Positions 25,322-33,621 of a stretch of DNA of 64,000 nucleotides are shown piece by piece. The translations under genes and the position numbers were made by a program. Below the pieces are notes generated by a model. It did no database searches. It was not told the DNA's origin and saw only the letters and a program-made list of their open reading frames with translations. The stretch's first letter is position 1, and each line of letters opens with the position of its first letter. The DNA lies in contig JBBRCE010000021.1 in assembly GCA_038205115.1 (NCBI GenBank), positions 1 through 64,000 of the forward strand, in the 5' to 3' direction. The DNA is from JBBRCE01 sp038205115. GTDB lineage: Bacteria; Planctomycetota; Planctomycetia; Pirellulales; JBBRCE01.

Positions 25322-26527
25322 CTACCGGTCGATTTCGCCCATCACGATGTCCAGCGAGCCAACAATGGCCGGTACGTCAGCAATCAAGCAGCCGCGGCAT
25401 AATTCGTGAGTGACAGAAAGGTTGGTGAAGCAACTGCTCCGCGCGCGGGCGCGCCAGGGCACCGCCGTGCCATCGCTGACGATGTAGAAGCCCATCTGGC
25501 CGCGTGGCGCCTCGGTCTCCAGGTAGGCTTCGCCACGGGGCAGTTTTTCCGTCAGCTTGACGGGCTCGCCCCAGGAGCCGGTGGCCGTGCTGTAGCGGTC
25601 GATGGCCTGCCGCACGAGATCGATGCTCTGCACAACTTCCAGCATCCGCACGTAAAAGCGGTGCCAACAGTCGCCGAGAACCGCCGTGCGTGGCACCGGC
25701 GGATATTTGTGATCTTTGGGGTAGTGGCCGTCTTTTTCGACGATCACCTCGAACGCGTAGCCGTCGTACATTTCCGTGTAGCGATCCTCACCATCGCGAC
25801 GCAGGTCGTGGTCCACGCCGCTGCCGCGGAGCACGGGCCCCGAGCAGCCGTAGCCAATCGCCAGTTCGGCGGGCATCACGCCAATGCCGGCACAGCGCCG
25901 CACGAAGATGGCGTTGGTCGTGAGCAGCGTGTGATATTCCTGAATGATCGGCACCAAGCCGTCCAGAAAGGCTTCGCACTTTTGCAAAAAGCCGGGTGGC
26001 AAATCGGCCGTGGCACCGCCGACGGTGATGTAACTGTAGGTCAACCGCGCGCCGCAAACTTCTTCGAACAGATCGAGGATTTTCTCGCGCTCGCGGAAGG
26101 CGTACAAGAACGGGCTGAACGTGCCGAGATCCAGGCCGTATGCGCCCATGCCAACCAGATGACTGGCGATGCGGCCCATCTCGCAAATCAACACGCGCAA
26201 ATGCCGAGCTTTTTCCGGCAATTGCAGCTTCATCAATTTTTCGACGGTCAGCGCCCAACCGAGATTCATATTCATCCCGGCCAGGTAATCCATGCGGTCG
26301 GTATAGGGAATCCACTGCCGCGCGGTGAGGTTTTCGCCGATCTTTTCCGCGCAGCGGTGCAAATAACCGATGTGCGGCGTCACTTCCGAGACCACTTCGC
26401 CGTCAGTGCGCAGCACCAATCGCAGCACGCCATGCGTACTGGGATGCTGCGGCCCCATGTTGACCAGCATCTCGTCGGTACGGACGTCAAATTCAATGAT
26501 CCGCGGATCGTCTAACTGAGATTCCAT
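25322..26527 (-). CDS. nuoD: NADH-quinone oxidoreductase subunit D
   Basis: A 401-residue protein, the normal size of NuoD. Landmarks are NMGPQHPSTHGVLRL, DRMDYLAGMNMN, EMGRIASHLVGMGAYGLDLG and the C-terminal GSLDIVMGEIDR, all conserved in the 49-kDa subunit that forms the quinone site with NuoB. It lies 18 bases after the unknown gene at 26546. It is the last visible nuo gene here, since downstream there is a 215-base gap and then the GNAT gene in the same orientation. Confidence 0.97.
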   Translation of the reverse strand: MESQLDDPRIIEFDVRTDEMLVNMGPQHPSTHGVLRLVLRTDGEVVSEVTPHIGYLHRCAEKIGENLTARQWIPYTDRMDYLAGMNMNLGWALTVEKLMKLQLPEKARHLRVLICEMGRIASHLVGMGAYGLDLGTFSPFLYAFREREKILDLFEEVCGARLTYSYITVGGATADLPPGFLQKCEAFLDGLVPIIQEYHTLLTTNAIFVRRCAGIGVMPAELAIGYGCSGPVLRGSGVDHDLRRDGEDRYTEMYDGYAFEVIVEKDGHYPKDHKYPPVPRTAVLGDCWHRFYVRMLEVVQSIDLVRQAIDRYSTATGSWGEPVKLTEKLPRGEAYLETEAPRGQMGFYIVSDGTAVPWRARARSSCFTNLSVTHELCRGCLIADVPAIVGSLDIVMGEIDR

Positions 26528-26545
26528 GTCAGATTAAAATCTTTC

Positions 26546-27052
26546 TTAAGCGACTTCCGAGACAGTTGCAAATTGTTCGACAAATCGATTGAGCCGGTCG
26601 AACTCGGCGTTCTGAGAGGCAATTGCTTGCCGATTAAACCTGTTGGGTTGCGTGCGACTCCAGCTTTTGGCCCACGCGGCAAAGTCCGCCTTCGAGGCAG
26701 CCACGCTGGGTCCGGCAGCGGCCAGGGCAGCGGAAAAAGCGGGATCGAGTTTCAGCCATGCGGCAAGATCGGGTGCCGCCAAAGTCACCTGCCATGACGT
26801 TCGCGGCGCCGCGCTTGAAAGCAGTCTTTCGATGGACTGGCGGAAATCGGTTGGTTCGGTCGCTTCATTCAGCACGAGCGCCACGGCCAGTTGCGGTGAA
26901 CGCAGCAGCGACGACTCGGCGATCGACACGGCGGAACTGGCATCCCAACACATGGTCACGCCGACCGCCCCCGCTTGGATGCAATCTGCGAACAACGCAT
27001 CGACCATCAGTTCTTCAGCGCGATTCTCGACTAAAATGCGAATTCGGATCAT
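26546..27052 (-). CDS. unknown protein encoded between nuoC and nuoD
   Basis: A 168-residue protein. I start it at the ATG at 27052 because GGAGG lies six bases before it on that strand; an ATG at 27124 would add 24 residues. It begins MIRIRILVENRAEELMVDAL and has no signal peptide or clear membrane span. The middle is Ala/Ser-rich, and a C-terminal helical part reads WAKSWSRTQPNRFNRQ. I recognise no family. Its tight placement inside the nuo operon suggests a lineage-specific accessory or assembly factor of complex I, but this is inferred from position only. Confidence 0.6.
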   Translation of the reverse strand: MIRIRILVENRAEELMVDALFADCIQAGAVGVTMCWDASSAVSIAESSLLRSPQLAVALVLNEATEPTDFRQSIERLLSSAAPRTSWQVTLAAPDLAAWLKLDPAFSAALAAAGPSVAASKADFAAWAKSWSRTQPNRFNRQAIASQNAEFDRLNRFVEQFATVSEVA

Positions 27053-27177
27053 ACCCGGCCTCCAACCTCTTCCCAATGTGTCACCGCCAGATTCGGTCTG
27101 CCGAACATCAAGGCGTATTTCCATTTTAGCCGAACGGCAGCGAGGAAGTCACGGGAATCGTGGGCATAAATGATTCG

Positions 27178-27708
27178 CTACCGTCCGCGAATCCCGTGGT
27201 ACTCCAGCGGTTGTTCGTAATCTTTGCGAAGCGGGTAACCGACCCAGTCTTCCGGGCAAAGGATGCGACGGAGATTCGGATGTCCCAGGAAGCGGATGCC
27301 GCTTAAATCGTACACTTCGCGCTCGTGCCAATCGGCCGTGGGCCAAATGTCGCTCACCGTAGGCACTTCGGGAATTTCGCCGACGATGTCGTTCTTCCAA
27401 CGCGGCAACATCACCTTCAGCACCAGGCTGACTTTGTTCGGCAAACTCCAGAGGTGGTACACCACTTCGGTGTGCGGTTGCCAGGTGACCTTGGCCGCTT
27501 TTTTGGCGTCCGGTTCGAAATAGTCGACGCCACTGACGCAGTTCAAATAGTTGAATCGCAGACTAGGTTCGTCGCGCAAGTACAGGCAAACTTCGCGCAG
27601 GCCAGCCGGCGACACTTCAATCCAGGGATCGATGGCTTCCAAGTTCGAGCCGGTGATCTTGTCGCCGAAGCGCTGCTTGAGTTGATCGTAAAACGTTCCG
27701 CCGCTCAT
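27178..27708 (-). CDS. nuoC: NADH-quinone oxidoreductase subunit C
   Basis: A 176-residue protein with the NuoC signature WHEREVYDLSGIRFLGHPNL, followed by RRILCPEDWVGYPLRKDYEQP, the typical 30-kDa subunit end. An N-terminal part with YLNCVSGVDYFE is also family-like. It forms part of the peripheral arm. The gap between it and nuoA (77 bases) is too short to hold nuoB, which normally lies there. Confidence 0.95.
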   Translation of the reverse strand: MSGGTFYDQLKQRFGDKITGSNLEAIDPWIEVSPAGLREVCLYLRDEPSLRFNYLNCVSGVDYFEPDAKKAAKVTWQPHTEVVYHLWSLPNKVSLVLKVMLPRWKNDIVGEIPEVPTVSDIWPTADWHEREVYDLSGIRFLGHPNLRRILCPEDWVGYPLRKDYEQPLEYHGIRGR

Positions 27709-27784
27709 GAAAAAACTCGCGATGCTAAATCAAATCAGAAACGTTTGCAAAACGCCAGACGGCAGCCTGCCGAGCCCGCGCTCA

Positions 27785-28510
27785 CTAAGCCACCATCACC
27801 GGCGCGGAATCTTCATAGTGTGCCGGATTGCGTTCGACAGCCACCTTGTCGCCGCGAACCGCGCGGACCCAATCCAGGTCGCCGCGCCGCCAGACATAGG
27901 CAAATCCCACGAGCAGCACGGCAAAAAATACGCCGATATCCGCCAGCGATAGCCGGGCCAACGTCATGGCCGTACTGCGGGCCGATTCGTCGGCGGAAAC
28001 TCCGGACGACGCGGAAACTCCGGACGACGCGGGAAGGCCAGCGGCGGGGGCGCCAGCGGCGGGGACGCCAACGGCGGGGACGCCAACGGCGGAACTCTCC
28101 AGCGGCAAGGCGTCTTTGTCCGGATTGCGGACGCCCAACTCACGGTACAGTCCGCGCGCCGCGGGCGTGAGTTGCGGTCGCGGGCTACTTTCGGTCGAGG
28201 CAATCACCGGCAAATTGGTATCCATCAATTGCGTGGCTTTGCCGTAAACCACGGCCCACGGAAAGAAAAACGCAACTTCCACGTCAAAGATGATGAACAG
28301 CAGGGCAACAACGTAAAATCGCAGATCGAATTGCACGAAGCTGGAACCGATTGTCGGCTCGCCGCATTCGTAGACTTCCAGCTTCTCTTTATTTGGCGCG
28401 TACGGCCGTAAAAACCGGCCAGCGAACAGCGACGAAAAGATGAACAAGAAGCCAAAAATGGCGAACAACGCCAAGTAGCCGACAATCAATGTGGGTGTAA
28501 CCATCGCCAT
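27785..28510 (-). CDS. nuoA: NADH-quinone oxidoreductase subunit A with long inserted loop
   Basis: A 241-residue protein, about twice the usual NuoA length. Membrane spans 1 and 2 (about 8-30 and 65-90) frame the conserved motif KLEVYECGEPTIGSSFVQFD, where the family has YECG. FDLRFYVVALLFIIFDVEVAF follows. A Pro/Ala/Gly/Ser-rich insert (about residues 118-182, VGVPAVGVPAAGAPAAGLPA-like) then comes before span 3 (LADIGVFFAVLLVGFAYVW). NuoA lines the quinone channel in the membrane arm. The insert is encoded by tandem repeats and probably faces out of the complex. It is the first nuo gene of this cluster. Confidence 0.9.
   Translation of the reverse strand: MAMVTPTLIVGYLALFAIFGFLFIFSSLFAGRFLRPYAPNKEKLEVYECGEPTIGSSFVQFDLRFYVVALLFIIFDVEVAFFFPWAVVYGKATQLMDTNLPVIASTESSPRPQLTPAARGLYRELGVRNPDKDALPLESSAVGVPAVGVPAAGAPAAGLPASSGVSASSGVSADESARSTAMTLARLSLADIGVFFAVLLVGFAYVWRRGDLDWVRAVRGDKVAVERNPAHYEDSAPVMVA
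27993..28090. repeat. tandem repeats inside nuoA
   Basis: Two 18-base units gcggaaactccggacgac (27993-28028) are followed by about four 15-base units gcggcggggacgcca (28041-28090). They encode the SSGVSASSGVS and VGVPAAGAPAAG stretch of the NuoA insert. Confidence 0.85.
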
Positions 28511-29642
28511 CGAGCTTTCTGGGTACCGAAAATCGCCGTAACCTACCGCCCACGCTCACCTTGGACAGCACAAAAACGCATTTTAGAGGAACCCCGCCGG
28601 ATTGCAAGGCAAGGCGCTGGCATTCGCCACGGCGCGCGGCTGCGGGAGTTCCGGTTCGAACTCCGCCTGCCACAACGGCGCTACGCTGGGCGGACGAAGC
28701 GGTCCAAGTAGCGACATGTGGCTCGCGCGAAATCGTGGCAGAAATCGTCGGTGCCGAAGCAGGTAGGTTGATCCGGTAGCCGTGATTTTCACAAAAAAAG
28801 TTTTCCGCGACGCGAACCTTTGCGTCGATGAAGCGTCTTGGATATGTCGAGGGTGCTAGACGATGTGCGGAGATACCCGTTAATCAACGGACTTTTCCAA
28901 GCTGGATTTGACATTCGCGGTGCAATCGTGCAACTTAGATAGACGGGCGAGATTGTTCGGCTTCGCAGGCCGAGTCTGGCCAAAACTGTCCTTTTTCTCT
29001 CCCAACCGCGCGCCAAGCGCAGGAGCGAGCCATGCGTAATTACTTCAACCGGATTATCTGCAACGTAATTGGCAATAGCCAAGACGTCGTCGTAGTCGCC
29101 GGCAAGTTTGCGCTCGCGTTGCGCCTGCATCTGGAAGCGTTGGCACTCGCGCATTCAATGGATGCGATGGCCAAACGCGATTCGCGACGCGGACGCCCGT
29201 GTTATTCGGGCATGCTTGCGGCGATCAGTCGTCAGCCCAGATTTGCGAGCTCAGCAGGGACAACCTCTGCCGGGACCAGCGAATTTGGGCAAACCGGCTG
29301 GCAACGTTGGCTCACGCAGCCGACGGGACGCCTGATCTTAAGCCCCATAGCGGCTTAAGACGGTCCAACGGAAAAGGGCTCATTGCGACGTTAGCCGAGT
29401 GTTCGGCGGATGTCAGCGGTGAACCCGGAACCTGACGGATCGGGTCGAAAAGCAAGCGGCGCGTAATCAGCGCGGTTTGCAATCGACTCTAGCATCTGCC
29501 CGCACGCGCTACCGCCCGGCTGACGTCGCTGTTTGACGTTTTGTCCTGGCTCAACCGCGTTCTGGCTGCCCGCACATTTCGGCAATCGGCCGTAGCTCCG
29601 ATTGCCTCGCATTCCAGTATTCATGGGGAGAGGAAGGAAAAC
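28511..29642. other. intergenic region before an ECF sigma gene
   Basis: About 1.1 kb without a recognisable gene family. It holds a 32-codon frame (28844-28942, MSRVLDDVRRYPLINGLFQA...), a 108-codon frame with Shine-Dalgarno (annotated separately at 29032), and a poly-A/T-rich segment near 28790. No tRNA was found. Confidence 0.4.
29032..29358 (+). CDS. small hypothetical protein
   Basis: A possible 108-residue protein. An AGGAG six bases before the ATG is the only support. It begins MRNYFNRIICNVIGNSQDVV, is rich in Ala/Leu/Arg and matches no family that I recognise. Frame use in high-GC DNA could give this by chance. It might be a real small gene upstream of the ECF sigma gene. Confidence 0.25.
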   Translation: MRNYFNRIICNVIGNSQDVVVVAGKFALALRLHLEALALAHSMDAMAKRDSRRGRPCYSGMLAAISRQPRFASSAGTTSAGTSEFGQTGWQRWLTQPTGRLILSPIAA

Positions 29643-30218
29643 ATGGCCGTTGTCGAGATGGAGCGAACCGATGAGCAGACCGAGCGAGTGCAGCTCGTCT
29701 TGGCCGCGCAGTTAGGCGATCGCGAGGCGTTCGGACTGCTTGCGCAAATGTACGAGCGGCACGTTTACAACGTCGGGCTGCGGCGGCTGAACAACCACGC
29801 CGAAGCGCAGGAACTGTGCCAGGATGTGCTGGTTCAGGCCATGCAAAAGCTCGATCAACTGCGCGCGCCGGAGTGCTTTGGCGGGTGGTTACGATCGATG
29901 GCCAACCGGATGGCGATCAACCGGGCCATCCGCCGGCGACCGATTGCCACGGCCGAGCCAGAAACCTTGACAGAAGCCTGTCACGAGCAAGCGTCGCCGT
30001 TGGCGCTGCTGCTGGCGGGCGAACGGCAGTCGCAGGTTCGCGCCGGACTCAAACGCTTGGGCACACTCGACCGCAAAACGCTGGTAGCGTTTTACGTGCG
30101 TGGGTTGTCGCTGATTGAGATGGCCGACGAGTTCGTCGCGCCGATCGGCACGATCAAGCGGCGACTGCACGTTGCCCGCAAGCGGCTGGCCCGCGAGTTG
30201 AAAGAAGTCGAAGCGTGA
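29643..30218 (+). CDS. ECF-type RNA polymerase sigma factor
   Basis: A 191-residue protein started at the ATG at 29643, with GGAAGG seven bases upstream. Region 2 is visible as GDREAFGLLAQMYERHVYNV and CQDVLVQAMQKLDQLRAPE, with the promoter-melting part WLRSMANRMAINRAIRR. Region 4 is LDRKTLVAFYVRGLSL, then IEMADEFVAPIGTIKRRLHVARKRL as the -35 binding helix-turn-helix (split for length). No anti-sigma gene follows; the next gene is a permease. Its target regulon is unknown. Confidence 0.9.
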   Translation: MAVVEMERTDEQTERVQLVLAAQLGDREAFGLLAQMYERHVYNVGLRRLNNHAEAQELCQDVLVQAMQKLDQLRAPECFGGWLRSMANRMAINRAIRRRPIATAEPETLTEACHEQASPLALLLAGERQSQVRAGLKRLGTLDRKTLVAFYVRGLSLIEMADEFVAPIGTIKRRLHVARKRLARELKEVEA

Positions 30219-30223
30219 GCGGC

Positions 30224-30359
30224 AGGGGACAAGATAGGGGTCAAGATAGGGGACAAGATAGGGGTCAGGGATTAGGGGTCAGCGAAAGCAGGATTTCTTT
30301 CTCGCCGCTCTTAATCTCCTCTGTCCTCTGACCTCTGTCCCCAAAACCCTGACCCCTAT
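30224..30359. repeat. AGGGG(A/T)CAAGAT tandem array plus inverted partner
   Basis: 12-base units start at 30224, 30236 and 30248, with variant units at 30260 and 30274 (aggggtcaggg). A 13-base sequence ATAGGGGTCAGGG (30258-30270) has its exact inverse complement CCCTGACCCCTAT at 30347-30359. The block sits just after the sigma gene stop and before the permease gene. It could fold into a large stem, or be a short repeat element. Confidence 0.8.
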
Positions 30360-30420
30360 ATATTGACGCCTACTTGCCATACCCGCCCCCGGCCTTCCCG
30401 CTCTTGTCGCGCTCCGCACC

Positions 30421-31371
30421 ATGGCTGCCTCGCAAACCGAATCCGAGCGCCAGCGAGAGGGGCTGATTTACGGCGCGCTGGCCTACAGTTTGTGGGGCAT
30501 CTTCCCAATCTATTTCAAGCTGCTCGGCCCCATCAACCCGCTGGAAGTGCTTTCGCATCGCGTGTTCTGGTCGGCCCTGTTGCTGGCGCTGGTGGTCACG
30601 CTTTGGGGACGCTGGCCGGCGCTGGTCAAAGCGTTACGCACGGGTTCGGTGATGCTGATCTTGCTGGGCTCAACCACGCTGATTGCCGTGAACTGGTTGG
30701 TGTTCATTTACGCGGTCAACAACAACATGTTGCTGCAAACCAGTTTTGCGTACTTCGCTACGCCGCTGGTTAACGTGCTGCTAGGCGTGATCTTTTTGCA
30801 CGAGCGATTGCGGCGGGTGCAGTCGTTCAGCTTTGTGCTGGCCGGAATGGGCGCGCTGCTGATGGGCGTGGCACTGGGCGATTGGCCGTGGGTGCCCGTG
30901 GCGCTGTCGCTGTCATTTGGATTTTACGGCCTGTTGCGAAAGATCGTGGCCGTCGACGGTTTTTTATCGCTGATGATCGAGACAGGGATTCTCGCGCCGC
31001 TTGGGCTTGGTTACCTGACGTTTCTGCAGTTGCGCGGCCAAGGCCAGTTTGCGCAAGCATGGAATTCGACTCACGCTTTGCTGCTGATCAGCGGCCTGAT
31101 CACGGCGACGCCGCTGCTGTTGTTTGCGGCTGCCGCGCGACGTTTGACGCTGTCGTCGCTGGGCTTCATGCAATACATAGCCCCGATCTTGCAGTTTTCG
31201 TTGGCCGTGTTCATTTACGGCGAGACATTTTCCATTGCTTATCTCGCCAGCTTCGGTCTGATTTGGGTGGCCGTGGTGATCTACACCGCTGACTCGGTGT
31301 TGGTCTTCCGGCGTCGTCACCTGCAAGCGGTGGCCGACCCCATCGAACTGGTCGAAGAACCGGCCGCGTAG
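30421..31371 (+). CDS. rarD: RarD-like EamA-family permease
   Basis: A 316-residue membrane protein with about ten hydrophobic spans and two EamA repeats. RarD hallmarks are GALAYSLWGIFPIYFKLL near the N-terminus and SHRVFWSALLLA soon after. PLEVLSHR and AAARRLTLSSLGFMQYIAP are also typical. RarD is a predicted drug/metabolite transporter whose substrate is not firmly known. The ATG at 30421 lies close after the inverted repeat block at 30347-30359. The gene converges with the thioredoxin-fold gene downstream. Confidence 0.85.
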   Translation: MAASQTESERQREGLIYGALAYSLWGIFPIYFKLLGPINPLEVLSHRVFWSALLLALVVTLWGRWPALVKALRTGSVMLILLGSTTLIAVNWLVFIYAVNNNMLLQTSFAYFATPLVNVLLGVIFLHERLRRVQSFSFVLAGMGALLMGVALGDWPWVPVALSLSFGFYGLLRKIVAVDGFLSLMIETGILAPLGLGYLTFLQLRGQGQFAQAWNSTHALLLISGLITATPLLLFAAAARRLTLSSLGFMQYIAPILQFSLAVFIYGETFSIAYLASFGLIWVAVVIYTADSVLVFRRRHLQAVADPIELVEEPAA

Positions 31372-31470
31372 GGGTTCGAAGTACTTGCCCGCAGGGTCGT
31401 CGCTGCTTTGCCTCGTGGCCGATGCGGCCGGCAGCGGCGCCATCGGGCGATTCGACACTGCCGGCTTGAA

Positions 31471-33375
31471 CTACTTGATCAAATTCTTGAGTTCGTTGTC
31501 CAAATCGGTGATGTGCAGTCCGCGATTGACGACGTTGCCGCGACCATCGATCAGCACCATTGTCGGCAGCGTGAGAATGCCCATGTCGTTGGCGTAAGGG
31601 CTTTCGAGTCCGCCTTTTTCCCACAGCGTGGGCCAGGGCGCGGGGTTGCTCTTGAGCAAGTCGATGGCGGTTTGTTTTTCGCTATCCAGATTGATGCCGA
31701 CAACCTCGAACGACTTGCCGTACTTGGCCTTGAGTTGTTTGATTTGCGCCATGTCCGTGATGCACGGCTGGCACCACGTGGCCCAATATTGAATCAGCAC
31801 GACTTTTCCGGTGAGTTTGGAAGTGTCGACGGCTTCGTTTCTCAGCCCACGTCCGACAATGCCCAGCGGTTTGCCAACCGCGTCCAGGCGGCGGAGCGAG
31901 CCGGCTGCCTTGCGGAACGCGGGCGCTTGTTTGAAATTGTCGACCAATTGGCCGTACCATTTTTTGGCGAGATCTTCCTGTCCGCCGAACTCCTCGGCGA
32001 TGCCCAGTTGCAGCAGCGCCTCGGACGTGTCGCTGGTTTTCGGAAAGTCCTTGACGAATTGTTCGAGGTTGGCGACCCAAACTTTTTGCGTTTCCGGAAA
32101 GCTATCGCTGCCCTTTTTGTCCTGCAGGCTTTGATTGTAGTCGGCGGCCAGATAGCAGAACCGCGTGTGGCCGGCGAGTTCCGCGTCTTCACCGTTCTTT
32201 TCCAGCTTCTCGGATAGCAGCCGCAGTTTTTCGACGCCGCCCGGATATCCACCACCTTGCACAGCGGCGCTAATCACGTCGGACAGTTGACGCATCCACT
32301 CGGCGCGGTGCGCGGTGTCGGTGGCGGCCAATTGCAGCAGCACGTCGCAGCGATCGTCGTTGGCCTTGTTAAGCGCATCGCCGGTCGTGCTGTTGGCGGT
32401 TTTATCCAATTGTTCCAGCTTGCTGAGCAGCGTTTGCAGCTCGTCATTTCCGGGAGCGGCCGTTTCTGCGCCGCTGCGGACGTTGCTCGGCGCGGCGGGG
32501 CCCGGCACAAACGTGAAGGCCAGGTCCGAAAGTTTGCCGTCGGCGTTGGGCAGCTTTGGTAGCTCAACCAGACGCCAGACGTCGCCCACTTTGACCATCG
32601 CGCCCACATGCAACTGGCCGTGCTCGGCGCCGGTTTCGACCATGGCGATCACGTTTTCGTACACGAGAATGTCGGCCGTCGATTCCTCGGTGCCGGCCGG
32701 AATCATCGCCGGGCGCGAGGCGGCAAAATATTGCCAGGTGGTTTTGGCGGTGATCATTTTCTGCGCGGCGGCCAGGGCTTTGAACTTGCCACTGGCGGCG
32801 GTCAGCTTGGCGGTCAGGTCGCGGAGTTTGTCTTTGCCGAGGCCCAAGTTGTTCAACTCGTTCGGCGTGATCAGCAACCGCGCGTATCGCGCTTCGTCGC
32901 GATCGCGCAGGGCCATCACGAGTTCCGAAGTGACTTCTTCGGCGGAAATCGCTTTCCAGGAATCGATTTTGCCGTCTTCGTTTTTATCGATTCCCCAGCG
33001 CGACCCGGCCAGGTTCATCCAGCGATGTTGATCCGGCCGACCGTTGAAGTTCTCGTCGATATCGCGATAAACTTCGACGCCGTCTTTGAAGTAGCTCCAG
33101 CGATCCACCACGTTGTCGTTGTTGGTGTCGACGAATTGGCGCAGCAATTCGCCGCTGGGTCCGCGAACCACCCAGGCGGTTTGCCCCCCGATTTTTTCGG
33201 CGGCGATGGTGCACTTCGCAACGTCCGCTTGCGGCGGTTTATCGTAGTCGACGTCTTTTTGCGAGGGCGCGAGTTTTAGCGCTTGCTCGACGGTGACCGC
33301 CAGCGCGGGCCCACCGATCAGTGTCAGCAGCGCGGCCGCAACCAAATAGCTCAATGGACGAAGACGAAAGTTCAT
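31471..33375 (-). CDS. exported TlpA-like thioredoxin-fold protein with EF-hand-like loops
   Basis: A 634-residue protein started at the ATG at 33375, which gives a signal peptide (MNFRLRPLSYLVAAALLTLIGGPALA). Three Asp/Asn-rich loops at about 83-91, 107-115 and 130-138 (DTNNDNVVD, DENFNGRPD, DKNEDGKID) resemble calcium-binding EF-hand or dockerin loops. A long helical middle follows. The C-terminal about 130 residues are a thioredoxin/TlpA domain with WATWCQPC (Cys535, Cys538) and the cis-proline part TLPTMVLID. It is probably a periplasmic thiol oxidoreductase, and the N-terminal part may bind calcium. The closest functional equivalents are ResA/TlpA-like reductants for cytochrome c maturation. 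Confidence 0.8.
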   Translation of the reverse strand: MNFRLRPLSYLVAAALLTLIGGPALAVTVEQALKLAPSQKDVDYDKPPQADVAKCTIAAEKIGGQTAWVVRGPSGELLRQFVDTNNDNVVDRWSYFKDGVEVYRDIDENFNGRPDQHRWMNLAGSRWGIDKNEDGKIDSWKAISAEEVTSELVMALRDRDEARYARLLITPNELNNLGLGKDKLRDLTAKLTAASGKFKALAAAQKMITAKTTWQYFAASRPAMIPAGTEESTADILVYENVIAMVETGAEHGQLHVGAMVKVGDVWRLVELPKLPNADGKLSDLAFTFVPGPAAPSNVRSGAETAAPGNDELQTLLSKLEQLDKTANSTTGDALNKANDDRCDVLLQLAATDTAHRAEWMRQLSDVISAAVQGGGYPGGVEKLRLLSEKLEKNGEDAELAGHTRFCYLAADYNQSLQDKKGSDSFPETQKVWVANLEQFVKDFPKTSDTSEALLQLGIAEEFGGQEDLAKKWYGQLVDNFKQAPAFRKAAGSLRRLDAVGKPLGIVGRGLRNEAVDTSKLTGKVVLIQYWATWCQPCITDMAQIKQLKAKYGKSFEVVGINLDSEKQTAIDLLKSNPAPWPTLWEKGGLESPYANDMGILTLPTMVLIDGRGNVVNRGLHITDLDNELKNLIK

Positions 33376-33621
33376 CGACGAATCCCTTCGGACGAGGCGT
33401 GTTCGGTTGACTTCGTTGCCAGCCTGCGACCGCGTCAAATCCGCGATGACCGGCCGACAGACGAATCGCGTTTCCGGGAATAGCCGCGGCGGTTCAATCC
33501 CATCGAACCGCGCGTGGAAACGCTCATGACAAGCAACGGTAGTGATCGACCGTGCCGGCTTCCGGACTTGAATGAATCGTCCTGGCTGCCGGCATTGTGC
33601 CGCGACTGCAGCGCGCAGCCG

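Noticed and set aside
25406..26515. 369-codon forward frame opposite nuoD
   Set aside because: NuoD is certain; the forward frame is its shadow.
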